Of a stretch of 64,000 nucleotides of DNA, positions 51,231-59,579 are shown piece after piece. A program made the position numbers and the translations under genes. Below the pieces are notes generated by a model, which made no database searches, was not told the origin of the DNA, and saw only the letters and a list, made by a program, of their open reading frames with translations. This stretch comes from JAICJC01 sp963757605 (lineage in GTDB: Bacteria > Actinomycetota > Thermoleophilia > Gaiellales > JAICJC01): the NCBI GenBank assembly GCA_963757605.1, contig CAVWSF010000003.1, forward strand, positions 434,001 to 498,000. The letters run 5' to 3'. The stretch's first letter is position 1. Each line of letters begins with the position of its first letter.

Positions 51231-53084
51231 ATGCTCCACCCGTCGCGCACGGTCGTAGGGAGGGACGTCCTGCTTCCGGGCGCGGCGGCTGCGAGCCTGG
51301 CCCTCGGCGGCGCGCTGACGCTCGCCGGCGCCCACACGCCGGCGCACGCGATCTGGGCCGCCGTCACGATCGCGCTGCTCGTCCCGCTGACCGTCTCGGT
51401 CGTGCGCGCGCTCGTCCACGGCGACGTCGGCGTCGACGCGATCGCGCTCCTGGCCATGGCCGGCGCGCTCGCGCTCGGCGAGTACCTGGCCGGTGCCGTC
51501 ATCGCGCTCATGCTGGCCGGCGGGAACGCGCTCGAGCGGGTCGCGCAGGGCCGCGCCCGCCGGGAGCTCACCCTACTGGTCGACCGCGCCCCGAAAGCCG
51601 CGAACCGGCTCGCCGACGGTGCCGTTGAGCGGATCGACGTCGAGCAGGTGCGCGTCGGCGACCGTCTGCTCGTCCGGGCCGGCGAGGTGATCCCCACCGA
51701 CGGGGTCGTCAGGAGCTCCGAGGCGATCGTCGACGAGTCGGCGCTCACCGGCGAGCCGCTGCCGAGCACGCTCCACGCCGGAGCGATCGCCCGCGGCGGC
51801 TGCACCAACGCCGGCGAGGCGTTCGAGCTCGAGGCGACGACGCCCGCATCGGGAAGCGCCTACGCCGCCCTCGTGCGGCTGGTGCGCGAGGCCGAGCGGA
51901 GCCAGGCGCCGTTCGTGCGCATGGCCGACCGCTACGCGGTCGCGTTCCTCCCGCTGACGGTTCTCGTGGCCGGAGCGGCCTGGGCCGTGAGCGGCGACGC
52001 CCGCCGGGCGGTGGCGGTGCTCGTCGTCGCCACGCCGTGCCCGCTCATCCTGGCGGCGCCGATCGCGTTTGTCTCAGGGGTGTCGCGCGCGGCCCGCGAG
52101 GGCGTCATCGTGAAGGGGGGCGCGGTGATCGAGGCCCTCGGCCGGGCCCGCACGGTGCTCTTCGACAAGACCGGCACCCTCACCCTCGGGACGGCCGAGG
52201 TCGACCGCATCGTCGCGCTCGACGGCCTGCCGCCGGACGAGGCGCTTCGCATCGCGGCGTCGCTCGACCAGTTCTCGACCCACTCGATGGCAACGGCGCT
52301 GGTGCGCGCGGCGGGACGGAAGGGGCTTCGCCTGAGCATGCCGACGGGCGTGCGCGAGGACCCGGGCCAGGGCATCGCCGGCGACGTGGACGGCCACAGC
52401 GTCGCGGTGGGCAGCACGGCGTTCGTGACCGCGGAGGGCGCCGCCGCCGGGCCGGGCGACGGAGGCGTGGTGCCGGGTGAAGCACGGGTGACGGTCGCGG
52501 CGGACGGCCGGGTCGTCGCGGTGATCGTCATGGCCGACCGGCTCCGGGACGACGCCGCGGGGCTCGTGGCGGACCTGCGCCGGTCGGGGGTGCGCTACGT
52601 GGCGCTCGCGACCGGCGATGTCGAGACGACGGCCGAGGAGATCGGCCGGGCAGCCGGCGTCGACCGGATCTACGCCCGCCAGTCGCCCGCGGACAAGCTC
52701 GAGCTCGTGCGCGCCCTGGCCGGTCGCGAGGAGCTCGCGCCGGTCGTCATGGTCGGCGACGGCATCAACGACGCGCCCGCGCTGGCGCTTGCGGACGTCG
52801 GCATCGCGCTGGGAGCTGCCGGCGCCACCGTCGCGTCCGAGGCCGCCGACGCGGTGATCGCCGTCGACCGGGTCGACCGCGTCGCCCGGGCGATCGCGAT
52901 CGGCAGACGCTCCATCCGGATCGCCCGCCAGAGCGTGATCGCCGGGCTCGGCCTGAGCATCGTCGGCATGGGCCTCGCGGCCGTCGGCTACCTGCCGCCC
53001 GTGATGGGTGCCCTCTTCCAGGAGGTCATCGACGTGGCGGTGATCCTGAACGCACTGCGAGCGCTGGGAGACGGCACGACTTGA
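51231..53084 (+). CDS. P1B-type heavy-metal P-type ATPase
   Basis: A 617-residue metal-pumping ATPase with no N-terminal metal-binding domain. Features: membrane motif TPCP (268-271) in place of CPC/SPC, actuator TGEP (173-176), phosphorylation site DKTGT (D312), and hinge GDGIND at about 508. The ThrProCys motif differs from copper or zinc/cadmium classes, so the metal is uncertain. Such pumps belong to hypoxia regulons in mycobacteria. It follows a Usp gene closely. Confidence 0.9.
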   Translation: MLHPSRTVVGRDVLLPGAAAASLALGGALTLAGAHTPAHAIWAAVTIALLVPLTVSVVRALVHGDVGVDAIALLAMAGALALGEYLAGAVIALMLAGGNALERVAQGRARRELTLLVDRAPKAANRLADGAVERIDVEQVRVGDRLLVRAGEVIPTDGVVRSSEAIVDESALTGEPLPSTLHAGAIARGGCTNAGEAFELEATTPASGSAYAALVRLVREAERSQAPFVRMADRYAVAFLPLTVLVAGAAWAVSGDARRAVAVLVVATPCPLILAAPIAFVSGVSRAAREGVIVKGGAVIEALGRARTVLFDKTGTLTLGTAEVDRIVALDGLPPDEALRIAASLDQFSTHSMATALVRAAGRKGLRLSMPTGVREDPGQGIAGDVDGHSVAVGSTAFVTAEGAAAGPGDGGVVPGEARVTVAADGRVVAVIVMADRLRDDAAGLVADLRRSGVRYVALATGDVETTAEEIGRAAGVDRIYARQSPADKLELVRALAGREELAPVVMVGDGINDAPALALADVGIALGAAGATVASEAADAVIAVDRVDRVARAIAIGRRSIRIARQSVIAGLGLSIVGMGLAAVGYLPPVMGALFQEVIDVAVILNALRALGDGTT

Positions 53085-53146
53085 TCCGGAACGTAGCGTG
53101 GGCCGACGCCTTTTCGCCGTCTGGATGTTCCGGTAAAATGGTGCGC

Positions 53147-53170
53147 ATGAGTTCGGGCTCGCACGGGTGA
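53147..53170 (+). other. Possible 7-codon leader ORF
   Basis: ATG AGT TCG GGC TCG CAC GGG TGA: the stop overlaps the GTG of the next gene (GTGA). A TAAAAT (53134-53139) 8 bp upstream could be a -10, with only a poor -35. The ORF may help start-site coupling, but coding is unproven. Confidence 0.3.
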
Positions 53171-54342
53171 GCGGATCGTACGAGACTGAGACCGCTGCGG
53201 GTGCAGCCGTCGGCCTCGCGACCAGGATGGCGAACGCCTGGCTGGACGTCACGTCTCACGCGTTTTCCGTCGGAGCCCAGTACTGGCAGGGCGCGATCGC
53301 ACACGGGGCGTCCCCCGCCGACGTCCTGGACGACGCATACACGTGGATGCGCATCACCCAGAATCGCTCGGAGCCGACGTGGGGCTCGCCGAGCACCGTG
53401 CTGACCGAGAGCCCGGTCGCGCGGCTGCGTGACTTCTCGCTCGAGTGCGCCTCGGCGCCTGTGCCGACGCTGATCTTGCCGCCCCAGGCGGGGCATCACT
53501 CGTGCATCGTCGACTTCAACCCCCGCCAGAGCCAGGTCGGCGTGGGCCTTGCAGCCGGCCTCGACCGCATGTTCGTGCTCGAGTGGCTCGAGGCGACGCC
53601 TGCCACGGCCCACTGCTCGGTTGAGGAGTACGTGGCGGCCGTTCGCGATGCGGTCGAGCGCATCGGTGAGCCCGTGCACCTGATCGGCGACTGCCAGGGA
53701 GGCTGGCTGGCGGCGATCTATGCCGCGATCGAGCCGGACTCGGTGGCGACCCTGACCCTGGGAGCGTCGCCGATCGACTTCAGCGCCGGCGAGGGGCCGC
53801 TGATCGACTACGTCGCGCTGATGTCGAACCTGCACGTGTCGCCGTACGAGGCGATGGTCTCCGCCGGCGGTGGACTGCTGCGGGGAGAGGCGATGCTGGC
53901 TGGCTTCATCGCCCTCGCACCGGAGGAGGAGGGCAAGAAGCACCTCGACCTGCTGCTCGAGATGCACGACCCCGACTTCGTGCGCCGATACACCGAGTTC
54001 GAGGACTGGTTCAAGTACACGCAGGACATCTCCGGGGCGTTCTACCTGTGGATCATCGAGCACCTCTTCGTCGGCAACGAGCTGGTCGGCGGAACGCTCG
54101 ACGTCGACAGCGAGCGGGTCGACCTGCAGGCGATCACCTGCCCGGTGAGGATCCTGGCCGGCTCGCGCGATCACATCACGCCGCCCGAGCAGGCCTTCGC
54201 CCTCGCCCAGCATGTCGGGACGGCGCCCGAGGCGATCCGCTGCGAGCTGGTCGACGCCGGCCATCTGGGCCTCTTCATGAGCCGCGCCGCGCTTCGCGAG
54301 CACTGGGCACCGCTTCTGGCGGAGCTCGCCCGCGGCGGATGA
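53167..54342 (+). CDS. PhaC/PhaZ-like alpha/beta hydrolase with Cys nucleophile
   Basis: A 391-residue alpha/beta hydrolase. Its lipase box is GDCQGGW with C176, as in PHA synthases and related DUF3141-type proteins rather than serine lipases; D335 (GSRDHITP) and H366 (DAGHLGLF) complete the triad. It heads the polyhydroxyalkanoate operon and is coupled to 3-hydroxybutyrate dehydrogenase, so it may mobilise or transfer polymer instead of making it. The family is clearly related to, but distinct from, the second PhaC here. The GTG start is weakly supported. Confidence 0.75.
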   Translation: MSGSYETETAAGAAVGLATRMANAWLDVTSHAFSVGAQYWQGAIAHGASPADVLDDAYTWMRITQNRSEPTWGSPSTVLTESPVARLRDFSLECASAPVPTLILPPQAGHHSCIVDFNPRQSQVGVGLAAGLDRMFVLEWLEATPATAHCSVEEYVAAVRDAVERIGEPVHLIGDCQGGWLAAIYAAIEPDSVATLTLGASPIDFSAGEGPLIDYVALMSNLHVSPYEAMVSAGGGLLRGEAMLAGFIALAPEEEGKKHLDLLLEMHDPDFVRRYTEFEDWFKYTQDISGAFYLWIIEHLFVGNELVGGTLDVDSERVDLQAITCPVRILAGSRDHITPPEQAFALAQHVGTAPEAIRCELVDAGHLGLFMSRAALREHWAPLLAELARGG

Positions 54343-55082
54343 GCGACCCGCGCGCCTACCTCGTCACGGGGGCGGCGAGCGGCATCGGACGGGCGATCGC
54401 GGCACGGCTCGTCGACGACGGGCACGACGTGCTCTCGGTCGATCGCGCTCCCGATGACAACGGCCCCGGCCGGCCGTTCGCGGCCGATCTGACGCTCCGC
54501 GAGCTCAACCGGGCGGCCGTCGACGAGGCGGTGTCGGCATTCGGGAGGCTCGACGGTGTGGTCGCATGTGCGGGCTTTCAGGTCGTCTCGCCGGTGGAGG
54601 AGTTCCCGGAGAACCGCTGGGACGACCTGATCGGCGTGCTGCTGACCAGCCCGTTCCTGCTCGCCCGCTACGCCTGGCCGGCCCTGATCGCGAGCGGCGA
54701 CGGCCGCTTCGTGGCGATCGCATCGGTGCACGGGCTGGTCGCGTCGGCGTTCAAGGCCGGGTATGTGAGCGCCAAGCACGGCGTGCTCGGCCTGGTCAAG
54801 ACGCTGGCCCTGGAGGGTGCGCCGCACGGCATCGTCAGCGTGGCGGTGTGTCCGGGATACGTGCGCACGCCGCTTGTGGAGCGCCAGATCTCAGACCAGG
54901 CCCGGGCACACGGGATCCCGGCATCCGAGGTGCTCGAGCGGATCCTCCTCACCCGCCAGGCCCGCAAGGAGCTCATCGAGCCGGCCGATGTGGCCGAGAC
55001 GGTGGCCTTCGTGATCGGGCCCGGCGGGCGTTCATACACGGGCTCCCAGCTGGTGATGGGCAACGGCTGGACGGCTAGCTGA
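54339..55082 (+). CDS. bdhA: 3-hydroxybutyrate dehydrogenase
   Basis: A 247-residue SDR enzyme: cofactor motif TGAASGIG, catalytic Ser in AIASVHGLVAS and Tyr/Lys in YVSAK. AGFQVVSPVEEFPENRWDD, CPGYVRTPLVERQISDQA and the WTA ending are closest to D-3-hydroxybutyrate dehydrogenase, which oxidises 3-hydroxybutyrate to acetoacetate. It overlaps the gene before it by ATGA, linking polymer breakdown to acetoacetate. Confidence 0.86.
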   Translation: MSDPRAYLVTGAASGIGRAIAARLVDDGHDVLSVDRAPDDNGPGRPFAADLTLRELNRAAVDEAVSAFGRLDGVVACAGFQVVSPVEEFPENRWDDLIGVLLTSPFLLARYAWPALIASGDGRFVAIASVHGLVASAFKAGYVSAKHGVLGLVKTLALEGAPHGIVSVAVCPGYVRTPLVERQISDQARAHGIPASEVLERILLTRQARKELIEPADVAETVAFVIGPGGRSYTGSQLVMGNGWTAS

Positions 55083-55140
55083 GCCGCGTCCGCGCCGCGC
55101 CGGCCCACCGATATACTCGGACCGATCAAGGAGGTCAGCG

Positions 55141-55881
55141 ATGAGTGGACGCCTGGACGGTCAGGTCGCCCTCGTGACCGGCGGCTCGCGCGGAATCGGA
55201 CTCGCGATCTGCCACAGCCTCCTGGAGCAGGGGGCGACGGTCGCCGCCGGGTACTCGCGCGACGCGGCATCCGCGCAGGAGCTGCGCGACGAGAACCCTG
55301 GCCGCGTCTCGATCCATCAGGGGAACATCGCGGTCGTGGAGGACTGCAACCGGGTGGTCGCCGAGGTGACCGAGCAGCACGGCAGGATCGACATCCTGGT
55401 CAACAACGCCGGCATCACCGCCGACCACACGGCGCGCAAGATGGACCCGGACGAGTGGGACCGGGTGATAAAGGTCGACCTGAGCGGGACGTTCTACCTC
55501 GCACACGCCGTGTTGAACGGGATGATCGAGCGCGGGTACGGACGCATCGTCAACATCAGCTCTGTCATCGGCGAAACCGGCAACATCGGCCAGGCGAACT
55601 ACTCCGCCGCCAAGTCCGGCCTGTTCGGGCTGACGAAAACGCTGGCGCTCGAGACCGCCCGAAAGGGCATCACCGTGAACTGCGTCGCACCCGGCTTCAT
55701 CGCGACGGACATGGTGAAGGCCGTGCCTGAGGACGCCCTGGCGAAGGTGATCGGCCACATCCCAGTCGGGCGCCTGGGCGAGCCGGAGGAGGTGGCGCGG
55801 GTGGTCGACTTCCTGGTCGACCCGGACGCCGGCTACATCACCGGTTCGGTCGTGGACGTGAACGGGGGACTGAACATGTGA
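55141..55881 (+). CDS. phaB: Acetoacetyl-CoA reductase
   Basis: A 246-residue SDR: TGGSRGIG, NNAGITAD, catalytic Ser in NISSV, Tyr/Lys in YSAAK and the ending GSVVDVNGGLNM, as in PhaB/FabG. Position directly before phaC indicates NADPH reduction of acetoacetyl-CoA to (R)-3-hydroxybutyryl-CoA. A FabG role cannot be excluded. AAGGAGG precedes the ATG and its stop overlaps the phaC GTG. Confidence 0.9.
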   Translation: MSGRLDGQVALVTGGSRGIGLAICHSLLEQGATVAAGYSRDAASAQELRDENPGRVSIHQGNIAVVEDCNRVVAEVTEQHGRIDILVNNAGITADHTARKMDPDEWDRVIKVDLSGTFYLAHAVLNGMIERGYGRIVNISSVIGETGNIGQANYSAAKSGLFGLTKTLALETARKGITVNCVAPGFIATDMVKAVPEDALAKVIGHIPVGRLGEPEEVARVVDFLVDPDAGYITGSVVDVNGGLNM

Positions 55882-57551
55882 GCGGGTCGCAGCCGGACGA
55901 CCGACACGAGTTCGGCGGTGGTTTCGGATTCGACGAGGCGCTGCGGGAGCTGGGCACGGCGCTTGCGAACCACCCAGAGGAGGCGCAGGCCGCCTGGATC
56001 CGGTTTGCGGGCGACTGCATGTCCGCGGGGGCGGCGACCATGGCCCGCTCCCTCGGCGCCGAGGGCGGCGACCCGGTGGTGGTCCCTGCGCGCACCGATC
56101 GTCGGTTCAAGGATCCCTCGTGGCAGCAGAACTCGGTCTACTTCGGCCTTCAGCAGGGCTACCTGCTCTGGTCGCGGTTCATGCGCGACCTGGTCGATGC
56201 AGCCGATCTCGACCGCCCAACCGCGCGCAAGGCGCACTTCGCCGTCGACGCGATGATCGACGCGCTCGCCCCGACCAACACGCTCCTCGGCAATCCCGCG
56301 GCGCTGCGAAAGGCGGTCGAGACCGGCGGCGGCAGCGTCGCCCAGGGGATGGAGCGGTTCCTCGACGACCTCGCCACGAACGCGGGCCAGCCCAGCCAGG
56401 TGGACCTTTCGCGGTTCGATCTCGGCCGCGACCTGGCCGCCACCCCGGGCGAGGTCGTCTTCCGAAACGACCTGATCGAGCTGATCCAGTACGCGCCGAG
56501 CACACGGACGGTGCACGCGGTGCCGTTCCTCCTGAGCCCGCCGTGGATCAACAAGTACTACGTCCTCGACCTCTCGCCGGGCCGCAGCTTCGTCGAGTGG
56601 GCCGTGGCCCGCGGTCACACGGTGTTCGCGATCAGCTACGTCAACCCCGGCTCGGAGCACCGCGACTCCGGGCTCGACGACTATCTTCGGGACGGCCTCC
56701 TGTCGGCGCTCGACGTGGTCTGCGCCGTCACAGGCGCAGAGCAGGTCAACCTCGGAGGGCTGTGCCTGGGCGGGACGCTCGCCGCCGCCGCGGCCGCCTA
56801 CCTGGCGGCTGCGGGCGATCGCCGGGTGCGGTCGCTGACGCTGCTCAACACCCTGCTCGACTTCCGCGAGCCGGGCGTCCTCGGTGCGTTCGTCGATGCC
56901 GAGTCCGTCGGCGCGGTCGAGGACATGATGCGCGAGAAGGGCTACCTCGACGCCAGCGCGATGGCGAACACGTTCGCAGCCCTGCGCGCCAACGATCTGA
57001 TCTGGAACTACGTCGCCAGCGGGTGGCTGATGGGCGAGCCGCCGTCCGACTTCGACCTGCTCGCCTGGAACGCCGACGCGACCCGGATGCCGGCCCGCAT
57101 GCACGGCGAGTACCTGCGTGAGTGCTATGTCGAGAACCGGCTCGCTCGGGGGACGATGCGGCTGCTCGGCCGCCGGATCCGCCTCGACCTCGTGGACGTG
57201 GACGTCTACTACGTCTCCGCCCAGGACGACCACATCACACCGTGGACGGGCGGCTACGCGTCGTCGAGGCTCCTTCCGGGAGATGTGCGGTTCGTCCTCA
57301 CGTCGTCCGGCCACATCGCGGGTGTCGTCAACCCACCCGGGGGGAAACGGACCCACCGTACCGACGGCGGCGACACGGCGGGCGCAGACGAGTGGCTCGA
57401 GCACGCGTCGGTGCACAAGGGCACGTGGTGGAAGGACTGGGCCCGCTGGATGCGGCCGCACTCGGGCCGGCGAGGTGCGGCGCCGTCGATGGGAAGCGAC
57501 GACTACCCGCCGCTCTGTCCCGCGCCCGGGGAGTACGTCCTCGAGCGGTAG
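55878..57551 (+). CDS. phaC: Poly(3-hydroxyalkanoate) synthase, class I-like
   Basis: A 557-residue PHA synthase. Residues ~1-200 are the PhaC N-terminal domain (DPSWQQNSVYFGLQQGYLL, TNTLLGNPAALRKAVETGGGS). The catalytic domain has the GLCLGG box with C296, D451 in SAQDDHITP and H479 in SSGHIAG. It polymerises 3-hydroxyacyl-CoA on granule surfaces. Its size fits class I rather than class III/IV. GTG start overlaps the phaB stop. Confidence 0.93.
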   Translation: MSGSQPDDRHEFGGGFGFDEALRELGTALANHPEEAQAAWIRFAGDCMSAGAATMARSLGAEGGDPVVVPARTDRRFKDPSWQQNSVYFGLQQGYLLWSRFMRDLVDAADLDRPTARKAHFAVDAMIDALAPTNTLLGNPAALRKAVETGGGSVAQGMERFLDDLATNAGQPSQVDLSRFDLGRDLAATPGEVVFRNDLIELIQYAPSTRTVHAVPFLLSPPWINKYYVLDLSPGRSFVEWAVARGHTVFAISYVNPGSEHRDSGLDDYLRDGLLSALDVVCAVTGAEQVNLGGLCLGGTLAAAAAAYLAAAGDRRVRSLTLLNTLLDFREPGVLGAFVDAESVGAVEDMMREKGYLDASAMANTFAALRANDLIWNYVASGWLMGEPPSDFDLLAWNADATRMPARMHGEYLRECYVENRLARGTMRLLGRRIRLDLVDVDVYYVSAQDDHITPWTGGYASSRLLPGDVRFVLTSSGHIAGVVNPPGGKRTHRTDGGDTAGADEWLEHASVHKGTWWKDWARWMRPHSGRRGAAPSMGSDDYPPLCPAPGEYVLER

Positions 57552-57560
57552 ATCCTACGC

Positions 57561-57589
57561 TTGACGTTCCACGCATTGCGTACTATACT
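57561..57589 (+). promoter_or_regulatory. Promoter of the phasin gene
   Basis: TTGACG (57561-57566), a 17-bp spacer and TATACT (57584-57589): close to a consensus housekeeping promoter and the best one seen in the window. It fits the abundance of phasins. Confidence 0.8.
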
Positions 57590-57617
57590 TACCATGTACC
57601 CGATGGAGGAGCGTCTC

Positions 57618-57911
57618 ATGTCCACCTATCTCGATCTTTCGAAGACGTACCAGGAGCAGTTGCTCGGCATGATCGAGCAGAGCCAGAAGCTGACCGTTGA
57701 GAGCGTGTCGGCCTGGGCGAAGGCCGCGCAGCCGCTGGCCAAGGCGGCCCCGGCCACGCCCGCCGTGCCGGGCATCGTCTCGCCCAAGGAGTTGATCGAC
57801 AACTCCTACGCGTTCGCAACGAAGCTGCTTCGCGCTCAGCACGAGTACATGTCGGCCGTCCTGACCGCCGCCGAGCCGGCCGTGCCCAAGGCGACGCCGG
57901 CCGCCAAGTAG
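57618..57911 (+). CDS. Phasin-like granule protein
   Basis: A 97-residue, largely helical protein (STYLDLSKTYQEQLLGMIEQ, VESVSAWAKAAQPLAKAAPA, NSYAFATKLLRAQHEYMSAVL) with an Ala/Pro/Lys tail, the style of small actinobacterial phasins that coat PHA granules. The ATG at 57618 has GGAGGA upstream. An earlier ATG at 57594 lies at or before the expected transcription start, so it is unlikely. Position after phaC supports the call. Confidence 0.8.
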   Translation: MSTYLDLSKTYQEQLLGMIEQSQKLTVESVSAWAKAAQPLAKAAPATPAVPGIVSPKELIDNSYAFATKLLRAQHEYMSAVLTAAEPAVPKATPAAK

Positions 57912-57927
57912 CGCGCAGAACCGTGAG

Positions 57928-57959
57928 CGGGTGTCGGCAAGCTACGCTGCCGACACCCG
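57928..57959 (+). terminator. Perfect hairpin between phasin and XRE genes
   Basis: A 12-bp perfect stem (CGGGTGTCGGCA/TGCCGACACCCG) with an 8-nt loop. Its last base is the first base of the GTG start of the next gene. It could end the phasin mRNA or hide the XRE start site. No T-run. Confidence 0.6.
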
Positions 57960-58366
57960 TGTCCGACTCCGATCCGTTCGATCCGTGGAAGGTGCAGATC
58001 GAGGCGTTCGGGCGCTACCTGAAGGCGCAGCGCCAGTTCTCCGACCTGTCGCTTCGCGAGCTCGGGCGGATGACGAACCTGTCCAACGCTTACCTGTCGC
58101 AGCTTGAGCGCGGCCTGCACGAGCCGTCGCTCCGCGTGATGCGAGCGCTCGCCGACGCCCTCGAGATCCCGCTCGAGCAGCTCCTCATGCACACGGGGCT
58201 GTCGGCCGCCGGTGCGACCACGGAAGCCCGGCAGACCGAGGGCGCGATTCTTGCCGACCCGGCGCTGAGCGATGCACAGAAGGCCGCCCTGCTGGCCGTG
58301 TACCGAAGCTACGCCGCCACCGGCGAGCCCGCCGCCGGGCCCGAGCCTGAGGGAGGTCCTCCATGA
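57959..58366 (+). CDS. XRE-family regulator of the PHA locus
   Basis: A 135-residue protein: HTH at about residues 12-75 (LSLRELGRMTNLSNAYLSQLERGLHEPSL region), then a tail with SDAQKAALLAVYRSYA. Regulators of this type often accompany actinobacterial phasin genes, where they probably control phasin and granule formation. The GTG at 57959 is chosen because an earlier GTG (57923) would place a perfect hairpin inside the coding region. It overlaps phaA by ATGA. Confidence 0.8.
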   Translation: MSDSDPFDPWKVQIEAFGRYLKAQRQFSDLSLRELGRMTNLSNAYLSQLERGLHEPSLRVMRALADALEIPLEQLLMHTGLSAAGATTEARQTEGAILADPALSDAQKAALLAVYRSYAATGEPAAGPEPEGGPP

Positions 58367-59547
58367 ACGACGCTGTCATCGTCGCGGCCCGCCGCACCGC
58401 GGTCGGGAAGTTCGGCGGCTCGCTGGCCGCGATCCCCGCCAGCGGCCTTGGTGCCAAGGTGATCGCCGCGCTGATCGAGGAGACCGGGATCGAGCCGAGT
58501 GAGGTCGACGAGGTCATCATGGGGCAGGTGCTCGCGGCCGCCGCCGGCCAGAACCCCGCCCGGCAGGCGTCCATCGAGGCCGGGTTGCCGCAGGAGGTGC
58601 CGGCGCTCACGATCAACAAGGTGTGCGGCAGCGGCTTGAAGGCCGTCGGGCTGGCGGCGCAGGCGATCCGCTGCGGCGACGCCGCGACCGTTGTGGCCGG
58701 AGGCCAGGAGAACATGAGCATGGCTCCGCACGCGCTCGTGGGCTCCCGCGACGGCCGCCGGATGGGCGATTGGCCCCTCGTCGACACGATGATCCGCGAC
58801 GGACTCTGGGACGCATTCAATGATGTCCATATGGGCAACACCGCCGAGAACGTCTCCGAGCAGTTCGGCGTCTCGCGGGAGGACCAGGACGCGTTCGCCG
58901 CGGCGTCGCAGCAGAAGTCCGTCGCCGCGATCGCCGAGGGTCGGCTCCGCGACCAGATCGTCCCGGTCGAGATCCGGCAGCGCAAGGGCCCGCCGGTCGT
59001 CTTCGACACCGACGAGTTCCCCCGTGCCGGCACGACCGCGGAGGCGCTCGCAGAGCTGCGGCCGGCATTCGCCAAAGAGGGGACCGTCACCGCCGGCAAC
59101 GCCTCCGGCCTGAACGACGGCGCAGCCGCCTGCGTCGTCATGTCGGCGGACGAGGCGAAGCGGCGGGAGTTGGCGCCGCTGGGAAGGATCGCCGCATTTG
59201 CCAGCGCGGGCGTGGACCCGCGGATCATGGGCACCGGGCCGATCCCGGCGACGCGCACGTGCCTCGAGAAGGCCGGCTGGACGACCGCGGATCTCGACCT
59301 GATCGAGGCCAACGAGGCCTTTGCCGCCCAGGCGATCTGCGTCAACCGCGAGCTGGGCTGGGACGCCGACATGGTCAACGTGAACGGCGGCGCGATCGCC
59401 CTCGGCCATCCGATCGGCGCGTCGGGCGCGCGCATCCTCGTCGACCTGCTGCACGAGATGCGCCGGCGGGATGCCCACCGCGGCCTGGCGACGCTGTGCA
59501 TCGGCGGCGGCCAGGGGGTCGCACTGGCCGTCGAGCGCGACGTGTGA
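58363..59547 (+). CDS. phaA: Acetyl-CoA acetyltransferase
   Basis: A 394-residue thiolase joining two acetyl-CoA to acetoacetyl-CoA. The acylated Cys is C88 (INKVCGSGLKA), with GGQENMSMAPH, NEAFAAQA, GGAIALGHPIGASG (His) and the second Cys in LCIGGGQG. It completes the phaA-phaB-phaC route from acetyl-CoA to polyhydroxybutyrate. Coupled to the XRE regulator gene. Confidence 0.95.
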   Translation: MNDAVIVAARRTAVGKFGGSLAAIPASGLGAKVIAALIEETGIEPSEVDEVIMGQVLAAAAGQNPARQASIEAGLPQEVPALTINKVCGSGLKAVGLAAQAIRCGDAATVVAGGQENMSMAPHALVGSRDGRRMGDWPLVDTMIRDGLWDAFNDVHMGNTAENVSEQFGVSREDQDAFAAASQQKSVAAIAEGRLRDQIVPVEIRQRKGPPVVFDTDEFPRAGTTAEALAELRPAFAKEGTVTAGNASGLNDGAAACVVMSADEAKRRELAPLGRIAAFASAGVDPRIMGTGPIPATRTCLEKAGWTTADLDLIEANEAFAAQAICVNRELGWDADMVNVNGGAIALGHPIGASGARILVDLLHEMRRRDAHRGLATLCIGGGQGVALAVERDV

Positions 59548-59579
59548 CGGCACGACTCCGGCGGCGCGTCCCGTAGCGG

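Noticed and set aside
57594..57617. Earlier ATG starts for the phasin gene
   Set aside because: The first lies at or before the expected transcription start, while the ATG at 57618 has a good Shine-Dalgarno.
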